64,000 nucleotides of DNA from NCBI GenBank assembly GCA_017993775.1, contig JAGOMA010000012.1:80034-144033 (forward strand). The letters are read 5' to 3'. Under the pieces are notes generated by a model. That model saw only the letters and a list, made by a program, of their open reading frames with translations, made no database searches and was not told the origin of the DNA. The DNA is from Chloroflexota bacterium. GTDB taxonomy: Bacteria; Chloroflexota; Anaerolineae; Promineifilales; Promineifilaceae. The position numbers and the translations under genes are program-made. Position 1 is the first letter of the stretch. Each line of letters opens with the position of its first letter. Positions 50,333-59,202 of the stretch are shown here, one piece after another.

Positions 50333-50830
50333 ATGGCTTTAGCAATTGCACTTTTAGGGATAACGGCCGTGGGGCTGATGCTTTTCCTGGCGGGTTGGCT
50401 GCTGTCAGTGGGCGACCAGAAAGGGAAACTGGCGACGGCCTACAACGACGGCAAGGCGATGCTGCGGGCGGTGGACCTGGCGCGGCTGGCCAACCTGCGG
50501 CGGATGTTGGAAGAGGACGAGCATGGCCTGGCGGCCGCCGACGCCTGCCTGCTCTTTGACGTGTGCGAGGCGCTGCGCCTGTCGGAAGGGGAAACGCAGC
50601 ACGTCGTCGGCCCGGCTTACTGGCTGGTGCTGGACGCGCCGGCGGTTAACGCCGGGTCGCCCACGGCCGTGCCCCAGCTGGCTCAGGTGCTGCGCGTCTG
50701 CCTTGGCTGCGGCAAGCTGACGCCAGTCGAGGAACTGGACGCGGTCAGCGGCGGCGACTACTGCGAGGCATGCTGGTATGCTGGCTACGAACGGGATGAT
50801 GATGGGTACAGTGGGGTGGATTGGCCATGA
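50333..50830 (+). CDS. Membrane-anchored protein with zinc-finger-like end
   Basis: 165 residues from ATG 50333 (AAAGGACAC upstream); no reason to extend into the preceding gene. One membrane helix at residues 3-25 ('ALAIALLGITAVGLMLFLAG'). The C-terminal part has 'CLGCGKLTPVEE' and 'YCEACW', a four-Cys site like zinc ribbons. In between, a helical region. Function unknown. Its stop overlaps the next start (ATGA at 50827). Confidence 0.58.
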   Translation: MALAIALLGITAVGLMLFLAGWLLSVGDQKGKLATAYNDGKAMLRAVDLARLANLRRMLEEDEHGLAAADACLLFDVCEALRLSEGETQHVVGPAYWLVLDAPAVNAGSPTAVPQLAQVLRVCLGCGKLTPVEELDAVSGGDYCEACWYAGYERDDDGYSGVDWP

Positions 50831-51045
50831 GCGCAGCCAACGACGTGTACGAGGAAAAACAAACGGCCGTGGCCCAACTGCTGGTTGAGTTGGGCAGGCT
50901 GGCTCAGGCGCATTGGCAGCAGCAGGCCAAACGGCCGTCGGATTGGGGCTACGTGGGCGACCTGGCGCACGTAGAAGAGCGGCTGAAGGAAGTGATCGGC
51001 TTCCTGCGGCCAGGTGGGGAAGGTGATGATGATTCTGTTGAATGA
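50827..51045 (+). CDS. Small helical phage protein
   Basis: 72 residues from ATG 50827 (ATGA overlap). A long amphipathic stretch 'EKQTAVAQLLVELGRLAQAH' is followed by an acidic end. No family. Overlaps the next gene by about 20 bases. Confidence 0.5.
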   Translation: MSAANDVYEEKQTAVAQLLVELGRLAQAHWQQQAKRPSDWGYVGDLAHVEERLKEVIGFLRPGGEGDDDSVE

Positions 51046-51328
51046 CCTGATTGAGGGTACGGCCACGGCCGTGCCTGAGCACATCCAGCAGCTGTTCAAG
51101 CTGGCCAACCAGGCGCTGATGACCGAGGGCGACCTGGAAGAACTGCCCCAGAGTGACCCACGCTGCGATCCCATTGAACGGGTCGAGCGAATCTGGCGCA
51201 AAGCCTGCGAGCGCACCGCCCGGCGCGTCGACGCCCTGGAAGCGGCGCTGCAGGCCCACAACGACGAAGAGGTGCTGCTTTGCTGGGTGGTCGACATCGA
51301 CAATGAAGAGGTGATGCCATGTGGTTAG
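51026..51328 (+). CDS. Small helical phage protein
   Basis: 100 residues; ATG 51026 or 51029 after GGGGAAGGTG. It reads as an alpha-helical protein ('EHIQQLFKLANQALMTEGDL', 'ERIWRKACERTARRVDALEA') with no known domain. Overlaps its neighbours on both sides, typical of early phage operons. Confidence 0.5.
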   Translation: MMILLNDLIEGTATAVPEHIQQLFKLANQALMTEGDLEELPQSDPRCDPIERVERIWRKACERTARRVDALEAALQAHNDEEVLLCWVVDIDNEEVMPCG

Positions 51329-51906
51329 CGACAAAGTACGGATTCTACAGCGTGGTGGCCCACCAGGACGACCCCGACCTGGTGCAGGTGCGCGCCCGCA
51401 GCCGTGACGACCTGGGACACTTGCGCGCCTTCGCCCAGGGACGGGGCATCCCCGTTCCCGATATCGTCATGACGCCGGCAAACGACTACTGCTGTCGGAT
51501 ATTCATGACCCGGCGCAGCTGGACGCAGCTGGGCGGCGCGCTGGCGACGGAGATTGATTATCGCAACTTCAAAGAACAGGTGCGCGGCGAACCGCTGCGC
51601 GATGCCGCCTACACCCAGATGTGGTCGGCCATGCGCACCTTCCAGACGCAGCAGCAGGCGGCCGCAAAGGACGAATTTTGGGCCGGCTGGTCACCAGACG
51701 ACTGGGACGACGAGCCGGAAGAGTGGGACGAGGACGAGGTCTTTGATTTCCTGGACACGCTGCGTGACAGCGGCGTGACTAACATGTTTGGCGCACGGCC
51801 GTATCTGCAGGAAACCTTCGGCTTCGACCAGGATACAGCGGCCGGATGGCTGACCCGGTGGATGGAGAGCTACGGCCGTCGGCACGGATTGGAGGAACAG
51901 CCATGA
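51319..51906 (+). CDS. Conserved-type phage protein of unknown function
   Basis: 195 residues. The start 'MWLATKYGFYSVVAHQDDPD' and 'QVRARSRDDLGHLRAFAQGR' recalls a small protein common in actinophage genomes, and 'TEIDYRNFKEQV' supports it. An acidic insert ('DDWDDEPEEWDEDEVFDFLD') and a helical tail follow. No biochemical role known to me. It overlaps both neighbours. Confidence 0.58.
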   Translation: MWLATKYGFYSVVAHQDDPDLVQVRARSRDDLGHLRAFAQGRGIPVPDIVMTPANDYCCRIFMTRRSWTQLGGALATEIDYRNFKEQVRGEPLRDAAYTQMWSAMRTFQTQQQAAAKDEFWAGWSPDDWDDEPEEWDEDEVFDFLDTLRDSGVTNMFGARPYLQETFGFDQDTAAGWLTRWMESYGRRHGLEEQP

Positions 51907-52598
51907 CCCTGATAAACGGCCGTGTGGTGGGCATTAACCAGCGCGAGTTCAGCCTGCGCACCGGCAGCGACGAAGAGAGCCACGGCGGCGGGATGATTTA
52001 CGAGGTGGACCCGGCGGCAGTGGCCCATTTTAAGGCGGTGTTGGCCAGCCAGCCGCCCCGCAAGCCGCAGGCCGTCAGCAGCCAGCGGCAGAAGCAAAGC
52101 GGTCGTTTGGATGCCGACCTGCAGCGTAAAGTGAATGAGTTAGCAGAACGGGCCAGGGCGCGAGCAGCTGCCCAGGCGGAAGTAGTCGAAACAAAGGAGT
52201 TGGATGTGGCAAAACCAGAGAAACTAGAATTGACAGAGACGGCCGTGCGCGAGGCTCACGGCCGATTTACCAGGGGCGAAAGCGTGAAGGCCCTGGCCGC
52301 TGAGTTGGGCGTGTCGTGGCAGTCGCTGCGGGCGCAGTTTCGGCAGTACGGGCTGTCGGCAGGGCGGCAGGAGGCCGGGAAGAGCCAACCGGTCAGGACG
52401 GCGGCGAAGGTGGAAACGGCCGTTGTGCCGATGCAGGCAACGGCCGTGGCGGCCAGCACAGCCCACGGCCCCACGCCACCCACCGACCTGCGCGAGCAGC
52501 TGGGCGTCATCCAGGAACTGCTAAGTCTGGCCGAGGCGCAGTCGGTGACGCTGCGCGGGAAAATCTGTGTGGACCTGCATGCGGAGGTGGCGTTCTAA
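51903..52598 (+). CDS. Hypothetical protein with helix-turn-helix-like region
   Basis: 231 residues from ATG 51903 (ATGA overlap). The region 'ARGRF..' aside, residues about 130-160, 'FTRGESVKALAAELGVSWQS' then 'LRAQFRQYGL', read as a DNA-binding helix-turn-helix. The N-terminus is a small beta module ('LINGRVVGINQREFSLRTGS'), the rest low-complexity Ala/Thr. It may be a late or middle regulator (inference). A strong terminator follows, so it ends the early operon. Confidence 0.5.
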   Translation: MTLINGRVVGINQREFSLRTGSDEESHGGGMIYEVDPAAVAHFKAVLASQPPRKPQAVSSQRQKQSGRLDADLQRKVNELAERARARAAAQAEVVETKELDVAKPEKLELTETAVREAHGRFTRGESVKALAAELGVSWQSLRAQFRQYGLSAGRQEAGKSQPVRTAAKVETAVVPMQATAVAASTAHGPTPPTDLREQLGVIQELLSLAEAQSVTLRGKICVDLHAEVAF

Positions 52599-52631
52599 AT
52601 CAGGCGCCTGGTTCAACTGAGTGGTGAAAGT

Positions 52632-52670
52632 AAAACGGCCGTTTCCAGGAGGGTGGAAACGGCCGTTTTT
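52632..52670 (+). terminator. Rho-independent terminator built from two ACGGCCGT octamers
   Basis: Exact 16-base arms AAAACGGCCGTTTCCA (52632-52647) and TGGAAACGGCCGTTTT (52654-52669) with loop GGAGGG and a fifth T. It lies 33 bases after the end of the early operon. Confidence 0.85.
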
Positions 52671-52849
52671 GCAGGAAAAGGGGCGGGTGTGCGGAGGCTG
52701 AATCGGGAGGGGTCGCACACCCTAAGCCTGATAGATGTGTTGTTCCAGTCGCGTTTCTCTCGTGCCAGTTTGGGGGGAGGAATTTCCGTCTCAGCCTCTA
52801 ATCCCTCAAGCCTGATGCAATGGTAGCGCAATCCGAAACGGCCGGCAAT

Positions 52850-52865
52850 TGTTGGCGCGCCAACA
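52850..52865. promoter_or_regulatory. 16-bp palindrome TGTTGGCGCGCCAACA, copy 2
   Basis: The same core as at 50277 and 62033, in the 520-base gap between the early operon and the nuclease gene. This gap otherwise holds the HIP terminator, AT-rich promoter-like sequence around 52980-53005 and a second terminator. No gene seen. Confidence 0.78.
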
Positions 52866-53006
52866 CGAATAGTACATTGGTTCTGGTAGTCAACGGGATA
52901 TCTTTATGTTATCTTTAAAGCCGTGTGGGTTCCATCGAGAGGAACGCGGCCAGGTTACCGAAAGTGGTGCCTAAGCAATTATTTATAGTACAATTTATTT
53001 TAACTA

Positions 53007-53072
53007 AGCCACCCGAAACGGCCGTTACCGGAACTCACACACTTCAGGTAATCTTTTTTGGGTGGCTTTTTG
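53007..53072 (+). terminator. Long-loop hairpin with T-tract before the nuclease gene
   Basis: AGCCACCC (53007-53014) pairs with GGGTGGCT (53060-53067), followed by TTTTT. The 45-base interior includes one ACGGCCGT. It lies 47 bases before the nuclease start, so it may act as attenuator of a transcript begun near 52990 or end one from upstream. Confidence 0.6.
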
Positions 53073-53118
53073 TTTCAGAAGGGTCAGTTTAGATTAGTGC
53101 CGCATTATGGAGGAAGAG

Positions 53119-54198
53119 ATGGATCTGATCGACAAAATTCGTGAGCTTTCTGTTCGCATCCCAAAACAATTGGATTACATACAAACTGAAGAGGCAACCA
53201 AGAACGCATTAATAATGCCTTTTATTAGTGCACTGGGCTACAACCCTTTCGATCCCACAGAGGTCACGCCTGAGCTGAACGCTGACATAGGGTTAAAAAA
53301 GGGGGAAAAGGTTGATTACGCTATCCTATTGGAAGGGAAGCCCATGATTCTTTTTGAATGTAAGTGGCACGGCGCTGATCTTGGAAAAGAGCATGCGTCG
53401 CAGCTGTATAGATATTTCAGTGTTACAGATGCAAAATTCGGAATTCTCACGAATGGGCTGATCTATTGGTTCTACACTGATCTGGAAGCCCCTAACAAGA
53501 TGGATGCAAGGCCTTTCTTTGAGTTTAACATCCTCGACTTTCGTGAATCTGATGTAGAGCAGCTGAAAAAATTCACTAAATCCGCTTTTGACCTGAATGA
53601 TATTCTCACCTCCGCCAGTGAACTCAAGTACACAAAAGAATTTAAACGAATTCTCGGAGAGCAGCTGCAAGACCCCTCGGATGATTTTGTAAAACTTCTT
53701 GTCGCGCCGGTTTACAATGGTCGTATTACGCCTGCAGTACGCGAACAATTAGGACCGATTGTTAAACGTGCATTTCGGCAGTTTATAAATGACCAAATTA
53801 ATGAGCGTCTCAAAACTGCCCTAGCCACAGAAACGGCGGTCGAGTCATTACCAATTCCGGAAACAGAACCTGAACTAACAATAGAGGATTCAGGGCCAAA
53901 GATTGTGACCACAGAAGAGGAATATGAAGCCTTCTACATTGTAAAAGCCCTCTTGCGTGAAGTCATAGACGTTAATCGAATTGCCCTTCGAGATCGTCAA
54001 ACCTACTGCAATATTTTGCTCGATGACAATAACCGCAAGCCAATTTTTCGTTTGCGATTCAGCAGCAGCCAAAAAACCGTGGGGATGTTTGATAATCCTG
54101 AGCGCAAAGAAACCAACACTAACATTGAGAATCTGAACGACATATATCAATTTGCAGATCGTCTCAAAGCAACCATCGCTTTTTACGATTCCAAATAA
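53119..54198 (+). CDS. HsdR-N-type PD-(D/E)xK nuclease-like protein
   Basis: 359 residues from ATG 53119, preceded by GGAGGAAGAG; an ATG at 53107 is too close to that site. The N-terminal 150 residues match the type I restriction R-protein N-domain: 'EEATKNALIMPFISALGYNP', then the catalytic array 'KVDYAILLEGKPMILFECKW' (D..ExK). No helicase domain follows. The C-terminal 100 residues are strand-rich and end 'IYQFADRLKATIAFYDSK'. Stand-alone versions are known from prophages, with function unclear. The gene is AT-rich and has no ACGGCCGT, unlike its surroundings. It stands 17 bases before the restriction-methylation gene, suggesting joint expression. Confidence 0.75.
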   Translation: MDLIDKIRELSVRIPKQLDYIQTEEATKNALIMPFISALGYNPFDPTEVTPELNADIGLKKGEKVDYAILLEGKPMILFECKWHGADLGKEHASQLYRYFSVTDAKFGILTNGLIYWFYTDLEAPNKMDARPFFEFNILDFRESDVEQLKKFTKSAFDLNDILTSASELKYTKEFKRILGEQLQDPSDDFVKLLVAPVYNGRITPAVREQLGPIVKRAFRQFINDQINERLKTALATETAVESLPIPETEPELTIEDSGPKIVTTEEEYEAFYIVKALLREVIDVNRIALRDRQTYCNILLDDNNRKPIFRLRFSSSQKTVGMFDNPERKETNTNIENLNDIYQFADRLKATIAFYDSK

Positions 54199-54214
54199 TT
54201 GCACCAGAGAGGCC

Positions 54215-57200
54215 ATGGGCGGTATGGGAGTATCAGAAGCCGACATCCAAGCATTTATTGACCGCTGGCAGGCGTCCGGAGCGGCCGAGCGCGCCAATTA
54301 CCAGCTCTTCCTGGCGGAGTTGTGCGACCTGATTGCGGTTGACCATCCGCAGCCCAAGAAAGCCCAGGAACCTGAAAACGCCTATGTCTTTGAGAAGGCG
54401 GTCCCCTCACCCCACGGCACGACCAATTTCATCGACCTGTACAAACGCGGCTGTTTTGTCCTGGAGGCCAAGCAGGGCAGCGACCAGGCTGACGATAAGC
54501 CGGCTTTTAGCGCGGCGGCGCTGCAGCAGAAGAAGGCGGCCAAGAAAGGCACGGCCGTGCGCGGTACGGCCGGTTGGGACACGGCAATGGAAAAGGCGCG
54601 CCAGCAGGCCCAGAGCTACGCCCGCAACCTGCCCCAGGTGGAAATCGAAAACGGCCGTCCGCCCTTCGTCATCGTCGTGGACGTGGGGAACAGCATCCAC
54701 ATTTACAGCGAGTTTACGCGCACCGGCGGCAACTACGTGCCGTTTCCCGACCCCAACAGCTACCGGCTGACCCTCGACGACCTGCACGACGCCAACGTGC
54801 GCACCCTGCTGCACACCATCTGGACCGAGCCGATGGCCCTGGACCCGTCGCGGCGCAGCGCCCGCGTGACGCGGGAGATTGCCGACCGCCTGGCGCAGTT
54901 GGCCCGGTCGTTGGAGGGGCAGTACGAGCCGGAGTTGGTGGCCCAATTCCTCATGCGCTGCCTGTTCACCATGTTCGCCGAGGACGTGGGGCTGCTGCCC
55001 AATCGCAGCTTCATGCAGCTGCTGGCCGACATTCGCCAGGACCCGGCCAGCTTCAAGCCGATGCTGGAACATCTGTGGACGACGATGAACACCGGCGGCT
55101 TCTCGGTGATTTTGCGCCAGCGGCTGCCGCAGTTTAACGGCGGCCTGTTCGCCGACCATACGGCGCTGCCGTTGGACGCCGACCAGGTGCAGCTGCTGGT
55201 GGAAGCGGCGCAGGCGGATTGGCGCGACGTGGAACCGGCCATCTTCGGCACGCTGCTGGAGCGGGCGCTGAACCCCATCGAACGGCACAAGCTGGGCGCC
55301 CATTACACGCCTCGCGCCTACGTGGAGCGGCTGGTGCAGCCGACGGTGATTGAGCCGCTGCGGGCGGAGTGGGAGAGCGTGCAGACGGCGGCGGCGCTGT
55401 ACGCCGACGCGGGGCAGGCCGACAAGGCCATCGCCGAGGTGAAGGCGTTTCACCACAAGCTGGCGACGCTGCGGGTGCTGGACCCGGCCTGCGGCTCCGG
55501 CAACTTCCTATATGTGACCCTGGAGTTGATGAAGCGGCTGGAAGGCGAGGTGCTAAACACGCTGCGCGAGCTGGGCGAGGGGCAGATGCAGTTGGAGATT
55601 GAGAGCGTGATGATCACGCCGCAGCAGTTCCTGGGCATCGAGGTAAACCCACGGGCGGCGGCGATTGCCGAGCTGGTGTTGTGGATTGGCTTCTTGCAGT
55701 GGCATCTGCGCACACGCGGGGAGACGAAGCCGCCGGAGCCGATCATCAAGAATTACCACAACATCGAGTGCCGGGATGCGGTGCTGGCCTGGGATGCGAT
55801 TGAGCCGCTGCTGGATGAGGCAGGCCGGCCGGTGACCCGGTGGGACGGCCGTTCCACCAAACCCCATCCGGTGACCGGCGAAGAAGTGCCTGACGAAACG
55901 GCCCGCGTGCCGGTGTACCGCTACATCAACCCACGCCCGGCCGTGTGGCCCCAGGCGGACATAGTGGTGGGAAATCCGCCGTTTATTGGGGCTTCTCGTA
56001 TGCGCGAGGCTCTTGGAGATGAATATACTGAGGCGTTAAGGCGAACACTCACCCATGTGCCTGAGTCAGCCGACTACGTCATGTATTGGTGGGATAAAGC
56101 GGCGAAGTTGGTGCGTACAATTCGTTTACATCGATTTGGATTGATTACAACCAATAGCCTGCGTCAAACACTTAATCGCAAGGTTCTACAATTTCATCTT
56201 GACAGCGAAAAGCCATTATCTCTAGCTTTTGCAATACCTGATCATCCCTGGGTTGATAGTACTCAAGGAGCCGCTGTTCGCATCTCAATGTCGGTGTGTG
56301 AAGCTGGGGAGAGAGAAGGATTGCTTAGAACCCTTGTGGCCGAGAAGCGCTCAGATACTGAAGAAACGGAAGTAATGTTTTCAGAGCGCAAAGGCCGAAT
56401 CCAATCAGACCTATCAATTGGTGTATATCTGTCAAAGGCAGGCCCATTAAAGGCAAGCACTGGTCTTGCCACAATGGGGGTGAAGTTGAATGGTAGCGGC
56501 TTCTTGATAAGCTTAGAACAAGCCAGGGAGCTTGGTTATGGGGTTTCTCCCGCGGTGACGGCATGTATACGTCCGTTTGTTAATGGGAGAGACCTGGTTC
56601 AGACCCCGAGGGAAGTACTGGTCATTGACTTGTTTGGTATGTCGCAAGAGGAAGTATTACAAAAAGTCCCTTCCCTTTACCAGTGGGTACACACAAATGT
56701 CAAACCACAACGAGATCGAACCAGAGAAGATAAGGTGAGGGAAAATTGGTGGCTGCATGGCCGTTCAAGACCAGAGTTCCGTAATGCGATCATAGGGCTT
56801 TCACGATATATTGCAACTTGCCGCACGGCTAAACATCGTGTTTTCTCTTTTCTACTGTCCAATGTTCTTCCAGAGTCAAAAGTAGTAGCGATTGCCCATG
56901 AGGACGCATATTGTCTAGGGGTACTTTCTAGCCGTATTCACCAAGTATGGGCGCTTGCTAAGGGTGGGTTCCTTGGTGTAGGCAATGACCCTACATACAA
57001 CCATACCGACTGTTTTGATACTTTCCCGTTTCCTCAGAGATCCATAATTTTGGAAAAGCGCATTCGAGAAATTGCTGAGCGCCTTGATGCGCATCGTAAG
57101 CGCCAACAGGAAGAAGTGCCCACGCTCACAATGACAGATATGTACAATGTTTTAGAAAAATTGCGATCAGAAGGACTGTTGGATGACAAGGAGCGGCAAG

Positions 57201-57685
57201 TCTATGAGCAGGGCCTGGTGAGCATCCTCCAGCAGCTGCACGACGATTTGGATACGGCCGTGTTCGACGCTTACGGCTGGCCGCCCACCCTCACCGATGA
57301 GGAAATCCTGCAGCGCCTGGTGGACCTCAACGCCGAGCGCGCCGCCGAAGAAGCCGCCGGTCACATCCGCTGGCTGCGGCCGGAGTACCAGGCCCCGGAT
57401 GAAGTGAAGGCCACCCAGACCAGCTTCCTGCCGGAAGAAGAAGCGGAAACGGCCGTGGCGGTGGCCGAGCCACAGCTGTGGCCCAGCGCGCTGAAGGATA
57501 GGGCAACGGCCGTGCGCGCTGCGCTGGCCGCCTTCGATGGTCCGGCCGATTTGCCGGCCGTGGCTTCGGCGTTTGCCGGCAAGCGCACCCAGAAGCGCCT
57601 GGGTGAGGTCGAGGAGATTCTGGAAATGTTGGTATCGTTGGGGCAGGTGGTGGGGGTGGGGAACGGCCGTTATGCGGCCGGGTGA
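54215..57685 (+). CDS. MmeI-like (type IIL/IIG) restriction-modification fusion protein
   Basis: 1156 residues from ATG 54215; ATG 54224 is possible. N-terminal PD-(D/E)xK nuclease: 'NFIDLYKRGCFVLEAKQG' with Asp74, Glu84 and Lys86. A helical spacer (about 200-400) holds 'LMRCLFTMFAEDVGLL'. The gamma-class methyltransferase has motif I 'VLDPACGSGNFLYV' near 420 and motif IV 'VGNPPF' near 587. The target-recognition region follows (about 600-960), then a C-terminal helical part. This order, nuclease-spacer-methylase-TRD in one chain, is that of MmeI-type enzymes that cut and modify alone. From about 55970 to 57190 base composition is AT-richer and ACGGCCGT-free, precisely spanning motif IV and the TRD. 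The remainder is GC-rich with the octamer. Confidence 0.83.
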   Translation: MGGMGVSEADIQAFIDRWQASGAAERANYQLFLAELCDLIAVDHPQPKKAQEPENAYVFEKAVPSPHGTTNFIDLYKRGCFVLEAKQGSDQADDKPAFSAAALQQKKAAKKGTAVRGTAGWDTAMEKARQQAQSYARNLPQVEIENGRPPFVIVVDVGNSIHIYSEFTRTGGNYVPFPDPNSYRLTLDDLHDANVRTLLHTIWTEPMALDPSRRSARVTREIADRLAQLARSLEGQYEPELVAQFLMRCLFTMFAEDVGLLPNRSFMQLLADIRQDPASFKPMLEHLWTTMNTGGFSVILRQRLPQFNGGLFADHTALPLDADQVQLLVEAAQADWRDVEPAIFGTLLERALNPIERHKLGAHYTPRAYVERLVQPTVIEPLRAEWESVQTAAALYADAGQADKAIAEVKAFHHKLATLRVLDPACGSGNFLYVTLELMKRLEGEVLNTLRELGEGQMQLEIESVMITPQQFLGIEVNPRAAAIAELVLWIGFLQWHLRTRGETKPPEPIIKNYHNIECRDAVLAWDAIEPLLDEAGRPVTRWDGRSTKPHPVTGEEVPDETARVPVYRYINPRPAVWPQADIVVGNPPFIGASRMREALGDEYTEALRRTLTHVPESADYVMYWWDKAAKLVRTIRLHRFGLITTNSLRQTLNRKVLQFHLDSEKPLSLAFAIPDHPWVDSTQGAAVRISMSVCEAGEREGLLRTLVAEKRSDTEETEVMFSERKGRIQSDLSIGVYLSKAGPLKASTGLATMGVKLNGSGFLISLEQARELGYGVSPAVTACIRPFVNGRDLVQTPREVLVIDLFGMSQEEVLQKVPSLYQWVHTNVKPQRDRTREDKVRENWWLHGRSRPEFRNAIIGLSRYIATCRTAKHRVFSFLLSNVLPESKVVAIAHEDAYCLGVLSSRIHQVWALAKGGFLGVGNDPTYNHTDCFDTFPFPQRSIILEKRIREIAERLDAHRKRQQEEVPTLTMTDMYNVLEKLRSEGLLDDKERQVYEQGLVSILQQLHDDLDTAVFDAYGWPPTLTDEEILQRLVDLNAERAAEEAAGHIRWLRPEYQAPDEVKATQTSFLPEEEAETAVAVAEPQLWPSALKDRATAVRAALAAFDGPADLPAVASAFAGKRTQKRLGEVEEILEMLVSLGQVVGVGNGRYAAG

Positions 57686-57718
57686 TATTGTGTTGAAAAA
57701 TAAAATGGAGGGAAAACC

Positions 57719-58522
57719 ATGAGAAATGTATATCTATTGATTTGCGTTTTATTGATAACTGCCAGTGTAGCTTGTGGTGGCAACGAGCGCGCTAACACAG
57801 TTGAATTACCAACTGCGTCGGCAGTAGAAACCGCCACAAACGAAGTTGAACCCACGAAAGAGGCAACGGCCGAGCCAACTGAAGCACCTTCTCCGCAACC
57901 CGTGGCAACCGAAACGAGCATACCTACAAACACGCCTGAACCAACCGATACACCTGAGCCTACAAACACCCCGGAGCCGACGAATACGCCAGAACCTCCA
58001 AAGACAGATCTTGACGAAGAAAATCTCAAAGCTTCGTTGTTAACTATCAATGACATGCCAACTGGATGGAGTGGCGCAGCTGCTGAGTTTGAAGTCCGAA
58101 CACCAGGAGGTACGTACAGATTTGCTTGCACTGAGCTACCCTCACGTTCTTTGGGAAATGTTTCTGTAGATTTCCAAAAGAGTGCGATGAGCCCATTCTT
58201 AGCGGAAACCATTAGCGTCTACGAAAATGATAAGGAGGCTGGGGACGCTCTAGCCGATTTATCTGCAGCTGCCGCTGACTGTCTTGAGTGGACGGATGAC
58301 AAAGGGGTGACATTTACGATCTCCCCATTATCATTTCCCAACTTAGGAGATCAGACATTTGCTGTTCGAGTAACTGGAAATATCGAAGGAGATTTTATCT
58401 ACATTCAACAAGGAAACGTGGTTATTAATATTCTACATGCTGTGTTTCCGGCTGGGGTGGATTCGTCTCTAACAGAGGAGCTATCTATTCTGGCACTTGA
58501 GCGATTCAATGAAAACAATTAG
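57719..58522 (+). CDS. Lipoprotein with Pro/Thr/Glu-rich linker and PknH-sensor-like domain
   Basis: 267 residues. Signal with lipobox 'TASVAC' (Cys near 19), so surface-anchored. Residues about 60-100 are a low-complexity linker built on 'NTPEPT' repeats. The globular domain (about 105-267) starts 'ASLLTINDMPTGWSG' and has two Cys, reminiscent of extracellular sensor domains of the PknH type. It sits among restriction and defence-like genes, 33 bases after the restriction enzyme. A phage-encoded surface lipoprotein might exclude other phages (inference). AT-rich and octamer-free. Confidence 0.7.
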   Translation: MRNVYLLICVLLITASVACGGNERANTVELPTASAVETATNEVEPTKEATAEPTEAPSPQPVATETSIPTNTPEPTDTPEPTNTPEPTNTPEPPKTDLDEENLKASLLTINDMPTGWSGAAAEFEVRTPGGTYRFACTELPSRSLGNVSVDFQKSAMSPFLAETISVYENDKEAGDALADLSAAAADCLEWTDDKGVTFTISPLSFPNLGDQTFAVRVTGNIEGDFIYIQQGNVVINILHAVFPAGVDSSLTEELSILALERFNENN

Positions 58523-58602
58523 GGTATTTGCTGTATAAAAAACAGCCACGAAGAGGTCATATAGCAAATTCTCAAACATATTTCCTGACATGGTCAATCA
58601 AA

Positions 58603-59100
58603 ATGAGTGAATTAGTCGAACTAAACGGCCGTTATTACCGTTGGTCTGGTGATGTCTGGTTAGATGCCCAAACTTACGTGTCACCGCCCGGTGTTATTCA
58701 GCAGGAACTGAACAGCCGTTATGGGCACCTGGTGGGTGCAACGGCAGTCGTTCCTAAAAAGCCTAAAACTGCGCCGCCAAGCAGTGCCAGCAAAGGCATC
58801 CAGAAAACCATCGGCCCCATCATCTTTGATTTCGTGCGCTACCGCTATGCGGAGACGCAGGATTTTGTCCACCGGGACGAAATCGCCCAACACCTGTTGG
58901 ATCATGCGGAGGCCCGCGCCTTTTTGCAGCAAGCCTATGCCCAAACCGACCAGAAGATGACCTTTGAGAACTATGTCGGCAACCAGGTGGATTGGCTGAG
59001 CGCCAACATGGAAGACCCCAACCGGTCTGAGTTTAAGGATTTGCTGGAGAAGGGCGAGATGGCCGATGGCAAGAAGGGTTTTCGGCCGCGGGCCTGGTGA
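58603..59100 (+). CDS. Hypothetical protein in the cargo region
   Basis: 165 residues from ATG 58603; upstream bases give no good ribosome site, and an in-frame earlier start (58528) seems less likely. The N-terminus 'LVELNGRYYRWSGDVWLDAQ' looks like a small beta module. The C-terminal part is helical: 'FVHRDEIAQHLLDHAEARAF', 'MTFENYVGNQVDWLSANMED'. No family known. GC-richer than its neighbours and containing ACGGCCGT near its start. Confidence 0.55.
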   Translation: MSELVELNGRYYRWSGDVWLDAQTYVSPPGVIQQELNSRYGHLVGATAVVPKKPKTAPPSSASKGIQKTIGPIIFDFVRYRYAETQDFVHRDEIAQHLLDHAEARAFLQQAYAQTDQKMTFENYVGNQVDWLSANMEDPNRSEFKDLLEKGEMADGKKGFRPRAW

Positions 59101-59202
59101 TGGGGTGAAAACGGCCGTTATGCGGTTGGATAGGAAAGGCAGTCGATAAACGACGAGGAGACCTTCGAGTTTAACCGGCTGGCCAGATAATGTAACTAGA
59201 TC

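Noticed and set aside
54215..57685. PglX-type methylase of a BREX system
   Set aside because: An N-terminal D..ExK nuclease segment and MmeI-like spacer are present, and no other BREX genes are nearby.
57900..58010. Direct repeats that resemble a short CRISPR or satellite array
   Set aside because: They are in-frame codons for a Pro-Glu-Pro-Thr-Asn-Thr linker of the lipoprotein; there are no spacers.
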